Below are positions 4,619 through 7,457 of a DNA stretch of 7,457 bases, piece after piece. The first letter of the stretch is position 1, and each line of letters opens with the position of its first letter. Below the pieces are notes generated by a model. It had not been told where the DNA came from, did not search any database, and saw only the letters and a program-made list of their open reading frames with translations. This stretch comes from Balneolales bacterium (GTDB lineage Bacteria > Bacteroidota > Rhodothermia > Balneolales > Natronogracilivirgulaceae): assembly GCA_007127665.1 (NCBI GenBank), contig SKYY01000026.1, forward strand, positions 1 to 7,457. The letters run 5' to 3'. Position numbers and translations under genes: made by a program.

Positions 4619-6112
4619 ATGAATCCGACGCAGAGATATCTCCACACTCAGAAACATCCCTATCCTCTGAAAGCTGTATATCCTCAAAAAGCTCCATATC
4701 CTCGGAAATATCTCCAGCATCCGATACATCCCCACACGCAGAATCATCTCCATCCCGGCTTTTCATGCCATGACTCGCTATCAACACCCTGGAAAATATT
4801 CAGGATAGTTGCCCTCGTGGCGTTGATCCTTTTGTCCACGGATTCACTCTCATCCGCGAACAACACGGTGCATGGAGGTCAGGAGCCGGTCCTGGTCGGG
4901 GTCCGGGTGGTGCCCCCTTTTGTGATTGAAGAGCCAGAAGGAGTCTACAGCGGCCTGACGATCGCATTATGGGAGCATATCGCATCGGAAATGGGCCTGG
5001 ATTTCGAGTATCGCCAGCTGGATATCGCAGGGTTGCTTGCCGGCGTATCCCGAACGGCGACCGGGACGGCTGAACCGGGCCTTCCCGATGATCCCGCTGA
5101 ACCGGCTGAGCCGGGTCTTCCCGATGGTCCCGCTGAACCGGCTGAACCGGACCTTCCCGATGATCCCAGGGATCCCGCTGAACCGGCTGAACCGGACCTT
5201 CCCGATGATCCCGGGGATCCCGTTGAACCGGCTGAACCGGGCCTTCCCGACGATCACGCTGATACGGATGATGCGAACGACCCGGTGGCCCCCGCCCTTT
5301 TCGCGGCCGCATCCGCCCTGACCATAACAGCCGAGCGTGAAGAAATCGTCGATTTCACCCACCCCTTTTTTGTGACCGGTCTCGGCATTGCCGTCCCGCA
5401 CAAACCTGCCGGTTTCTGGCAGGCGTTGCTGGCTTTTATCTCCCCGGAGTTTCTTTGGATCGTTGCTCTCCTCGCATTGCTGCTTCTTTTCTGGGGTGTG
5501 CTGGTCTGGTATTTCGAGCGGACGCGCAACCCTGATGATTTCGGAGGAACTCCGGCCGAGGGCATAGGCAGCGGGTTCTGGTGGGCGGCGGTGACCATGA
5601 CCACCGTCGGTTACGGCGACAAAGCGCCGAAGACCTTTGCCGGCAGGCTGATCGGTTTTGTGTGGATGTTCGCCGGGATTATCCTCATTTCGTTCTTCAC
5701 GGCATCCATCGCATCCAGCCTCACCGTGTCCCAACTCGACAGTCGGGTTTCCGGTCCGCAGGATCTCCCTTTTGTGCGCGTCGGCGTGCTGGAACACTCC
5801 GCCACCATCGATTATCTGGAGGAAAACCGGATCCGCTATCGCACCTACCCCTCCATAGGCGCCGGACTGCAGGCCGTATCAGACGATCAGATCGATGCCT
5901 TTGTCCATGACGCACCCATTATCCGCTACTACAGCGTCCGCGATTTCCGTAACCAGGTGCGCGTGTTGCCGGGCACGTTCAACGACCAGTACTACGGCAT
6001 TGCATTGCAGCTTGACAGTCCCTGGCGCAATGAAATGAACCGCATCCTGCTGGATTTCATTGCCAGCGATGAATGGGAGGAGCTGAACCGGCGCTACCTC
6101 GGAAACTTGTGA
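4619..6112 (+). CDS. GluR0-like ligand-gated potassium channel (SBP domain split by pore)
   Basis: Predicted inner-membrane channel gated by a periplasmic amino acid or similar ligand; 497 residues. Order: basic His/Pro/Tyr-rich tail (1-57); hydrophobic signal or anchor (about 60-80); S1 half of a type-3 solute-binding domain (about 91-260); TM1 (about 279-298); pore helix and filter TVGYGD (329-334); TM2 (about 342-366); S2 half (about 375-497). SALTITAEREEIVDF (232-246) closely matches animal glutamate receptors, and R240 corresponds to the Arg that binds the ligand carboxylate. D431 in VHDAPIIRYY sits where an acidic residue binds the amino group. FTASIASSLTV (360-370) parallels the receptor gate motif YTANLAAFLTV. 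There is no C-terminal fourth membrane helix, as in GluR0, and the filter predicts potassium selectivity. S1 is interrupted at 151-221 by an acidic x-x-P repeat. The start is forced: an in-frame TGA lies two codons upstream and no other ATG precedes the signal segment. No Shine-Dalgarno is seen. The ligand is not determinable. Confidence 0.92.
   Translation: MNPTQRYLHTQKHPYPLKAVYPQKAPYPRKYLQHPIHPHTQNHLHPGFSCHDSLSTPWKIFRIVALVALILLSTDSLSSANNTVHGGQEPVLVGVRVVPPFVIEEPEGVYSGLTIALWEHIASEMGLDFEYRQLDIAGLLAGVSRTATGTAEPGLPDDPAEPAEPGLPDGPAEPAEPDLPDDPRDPAEPAEPDLPDDPGDPVEPAEPGLPDDHADTDDANDPVAPALFAAASALTITAEREEIVDFTHPFFVTGLGIAVPHKPAGFWQALLAFISPEFLWIVALLALLLLFWGVLVWYFERTRNPDDFGGTPAEGIGSGFWWAAVTMTTVGYGDKAPKTFAGRLIGFVWMFAGIILISFFTASIASSLTVSQLDSRVSGPQDLPFVRVGVLEHSATIDYLEENRIRYRTYPSIGAGLQAVSDDQIDAFVHDAPIIRYYSVRDFRNQVRVLPGTFNDQYYGIALQLDSPWRNEMNRILLDFIASDEWEELNRRYLGNL
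4658..4711 (+). repeat. 18-bp coding repeat in the channel N-terminal tail
   Basis: Three 18-bp units encode PYPLKA, VYPQKA and PYPRKY (residues 14-31), each built on a TATCCT core. Degenerate copies built from CAT-CCC and CAT-CTC extend to about 4758 and give the His/Pro-rich stretch that follows. The tract encodes the segment just ahead of the signal anchor. Copies are more diverged than in the 15-bp array upstream. Confidence 0.7.
5069..5263 (+). repeat. 36/45-bp tandem repeat encoding an acidic (xxP)20 insertion
   Basis: Higher-order units of 36 and 45 bp carry the core GAACCGGCTGAACCGG plus CTTCCCGAT. At protein level this gives AEPAEPGLPDGP, AEPAEPDLPDDPRDP, AEPAEPDLPDDPGDP and similar blocks. 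From residue 151 to 210 every third residue is proline without exception, 20 triplets in a row. Residues 151-221 contain 26 Asp or Glu and a single Arg. The 9-base period keeps several frames open on both strands, so antisense open frames here are shadows. It is inserted in the S1 half of the channel's ligand-binding domain. Confidence 0.93.
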
Positions 6113-6158
6113 GGGGATACCGTGCCTTCTGCCGGGAAATGATATCCTTTCAGGGCCT

Positions 6159-7457
6159 TCATCGTGAGAAACCGCCGAAAAAAGAGTGCTGATCGATCAA
6201 GCTCCCGTGCTCTTCGTACATCCTCAGGTGAATCTGGTCGCCGTCAATTTCGCCCATGATGAAGTGCCGCAGCGAGTCAGCTTCAGCCAGATACCAGTGA
6301 CGGCTGCCGTCATCGAAGGTGCGGATCTGCCGCGTCCGCACACCCCACGCGCCGTCACCGATGTAGTGGATCCCGGTCTCGTCGATCCGGCCATTGCGGA
6401 TGGGATGGGTACGCTTGTACGTGTGCTCGTGGTTTTCAAAGGCCAGCCGCACCCCGTACTTTTCAAAAAGCGGAACCCAGTTTTTACGGATTTTTGAGGC
6501 CAGGATGGTTTCAGAATCCCGGAACGAAGGCCAGGCCGCCACATGGTAGACCGGAATCACATGTCGCACCCTGCCACGCGTATAGAGCTCGCGCCGCAGC
6601 CAGTCCGTCTGTTCGCCATCGATAAACGTGGCATGGCCCGTATCCAGCAGAAACAGGCTCAGGTAATCACCGAAATCAAGCACACCGTAGGCATCAGGAC
6701 CGGGAAAGGGGATAAACGTGCTGAAATAGGGCGCCACGCGCCGGACAAAATCAGGATGCTCGTATTCGGCCGGGGTGTAATTGTAAATGTACCCCTGCCT
6801 GACTTCGTGATTGCCGATGGCGGCGATATGCGGGATCACGCGGTTGTCCGAAGTGATCATCTCCTCGCTCCAGACCTGGAAGTAATCGTACCAGCGGCCT
6901 AATTTTCGTACCTCGCCATCGGCATAGGCCAGATCGCCTCCGACCAAGGCAAAATCGAGCTCATCAGCGCCTTCCGTGCGCATGACGCTGGCCGCGGTCC
7001 TGGCCATCCACGAGGCGTGATGCATCATGTCGCCGCCTGCCACAAAGCGAATGGGACGCGTCAGCTGTGCAGGCATGGTGCGAAACTGGTAGACCGGCGG
7101 CTGCATGTTGAAGCGGAATTCGTACCGCTGGTCGGCAAGCAGCCCGGTCAGCTCGGTGCGCCGAAACCCGAAATCGGTGCCGGGCACCAGAACGAAATCA
7201 CCTGCAGTCCGGATCCACTCCTCCTCGCCCAGTTTCCGGTATTCCAGAACGGCATGCGTATTTGCACCCGGCGCCATTTCACCGCCATTTTCCGTCCTGT
7301 CCCCATCCCGCATCCGGCGGTATTCCATTTCAGGATGCGTACCGGGACCCGGATACCAGTCTATGGTCATGGTGGATGTGGGATCGCGCTGCCACGACAG
7401 CAGGAATGACTCGGGGGCGTCGGGATCAGAATGCGCAATTTGGCCGGGCTCTTCCAA
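6159..7457 (-). CDS. Purple acid phosphatase-like metallophosphoesterase, 5' end outside window
   Basis: At least 432 residues; the frame runs off the right edge, so the true start and any signal peptide are missing. The N-terminal part (to about residue 130) looks like the fibronectin-III-like domain of purple acid phosphatases (MTIDWY, LEYRKLGEEEW, TELTGLLADQRYEFRF). The calcineurin-like catalytic domain follows with all expected metal ligands: D143 (GGDM), D175 and Y178 (GGDLAYAD), N216 with H217 (GNHE), H305 (VYHVAAWP), and H343 and H345 (ENHEHTYKR). The Tyr ligand specifically suggests the Fe(III)-containing purple acid phosphatase group. Substrate is unknown; phosphomonoesters or nucleotides in the periplasm are likely by family. 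Residues about 37-68 look inserted in the first domain and carry a second EYRRM-type motif. It converges on the channel gene with 46 bases between the stop codons, and I see no clear terminator there. Confidence 0.92.
   Translation of the reverse strand: MEEPGQIAHSDPDAPESFLLSWQRDPTSTMTIDWYPGPGTHPEMEYRRMRDGDRTENGGEMAPGANTHAVLEYRKLGEEEWIRTAGDFVLVPGTDFGFRRTELTGLLADQRYEFRFNMQPPVYQFRTMPAQLTRPIRFVAGGDMMHHASWMARTAASVMRTEGADELDFALVGGDLAYADGEVRKLGRWYDYFQVWSEEMITSDNRVIPHIAAIGNHEVRQGYIYNYTPAEYEHPDFVRRVAPYFSTFIPFPGPDAYGVLDFGDYLSLFLLDTGHATFIDGEQTDWLRRELYTRGRVRHVIPVYHVAAWPSFRDSETILASKIRKNWVPLFEKYGVRLAFENHEHTYKRTHPIRNGRIDETGIHYIGDGAWGVRTRQIRTFDDGSRHWYLAEADSLRHFIMGEIDGDQIHLRMYEEHGSLIDQHSFFGGFSR

Noticed and set aside
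4579..4773. 64-residue Ser-rich plus-strand frame overlapping the channel start
   Set aside because: Ser-rich reading of the degenerate repeat in another frame, GTG start, no domain; the channel frame continues into a real protein.
4967..5797. 276-residue minus-strand open frame with FSRFSGIPG-like repeats
   Set aside because: Antisense to the channel; its repeats are the reverse reading of the xxP array, whose 9-base period keeps several frames open.

Overview
This 7.5 kb window looks like chromosome from a Bacteroidota/Balneolota/Rhodothermota-type bacterium. That placement is an inference. It rests on the style of the long-chain acyl-CoA synthetase (TTADPKG and GEKYSPE motif variants), the lack of strong Shine-Dalgarno sites in front of most genes, and the FGTNL-type start of the ROK regulator. 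Coding DNA is moderately GC-rich. The one large intergenic region, about 0.9 kb, is clearly AT-rich. There are no rRNA or tRNA genes, CRISPR arrays or insertion sequences that I can support.

Layout. On the minus strand, bases 1-1351 hold a ROK-family sugar-responsive repressor. Four bases after it comes the first 23 codons of a phosphomannomutase/phosphoglucomutase, cut by the window edge, so the two form a sugar-phosphate operon. Upstream of the ROK gene lies a minus-strand hairpin with a T tract, which has the form of an intrinsic terminator. It sits inside or just before the ROK leader and no minus-strand protein gene precedes it. The region from about 1544 to 2284 holds AT-rich inverted repeats and a 15-bp tandem array. 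On the plus strand follow an AMP-forming long-chain acyl-CoA synthetase (2285-4438), a 180-bp spacer with a 21-bp tandem repeat, and an ionotropic-glutamate-receptor-like potassium channel (4619-6112). A convergent purple-acid-phosphatase-like metallophosphoesterase (6159 to the window end, minus strand, 5' end missing) closes the window.

The standout gene is the channel. A periplasmic amino-acid-binding fold is split by a pore module with a TVGYGD potassium filter, which is the architecture of prokaryotic GluR0. Its ligand-binding lobe carries an in-frame insertion of 20 consecutive x-x-P triplets rich in Asp and Glu. Its N terminus, before the signal anchor, is a His/Pro/Tyr-rich repeat tail that I do not recognise from this family. 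Together with the arrays at 2079-2165 and 4501-4551, four tandem-repeat tracts lie within 3.2 kb, all with unit lengths divisible by three. I see no common pathway linking acyl-CoA synthetase, channel and phosphatase; they appear to be separate transcription units.
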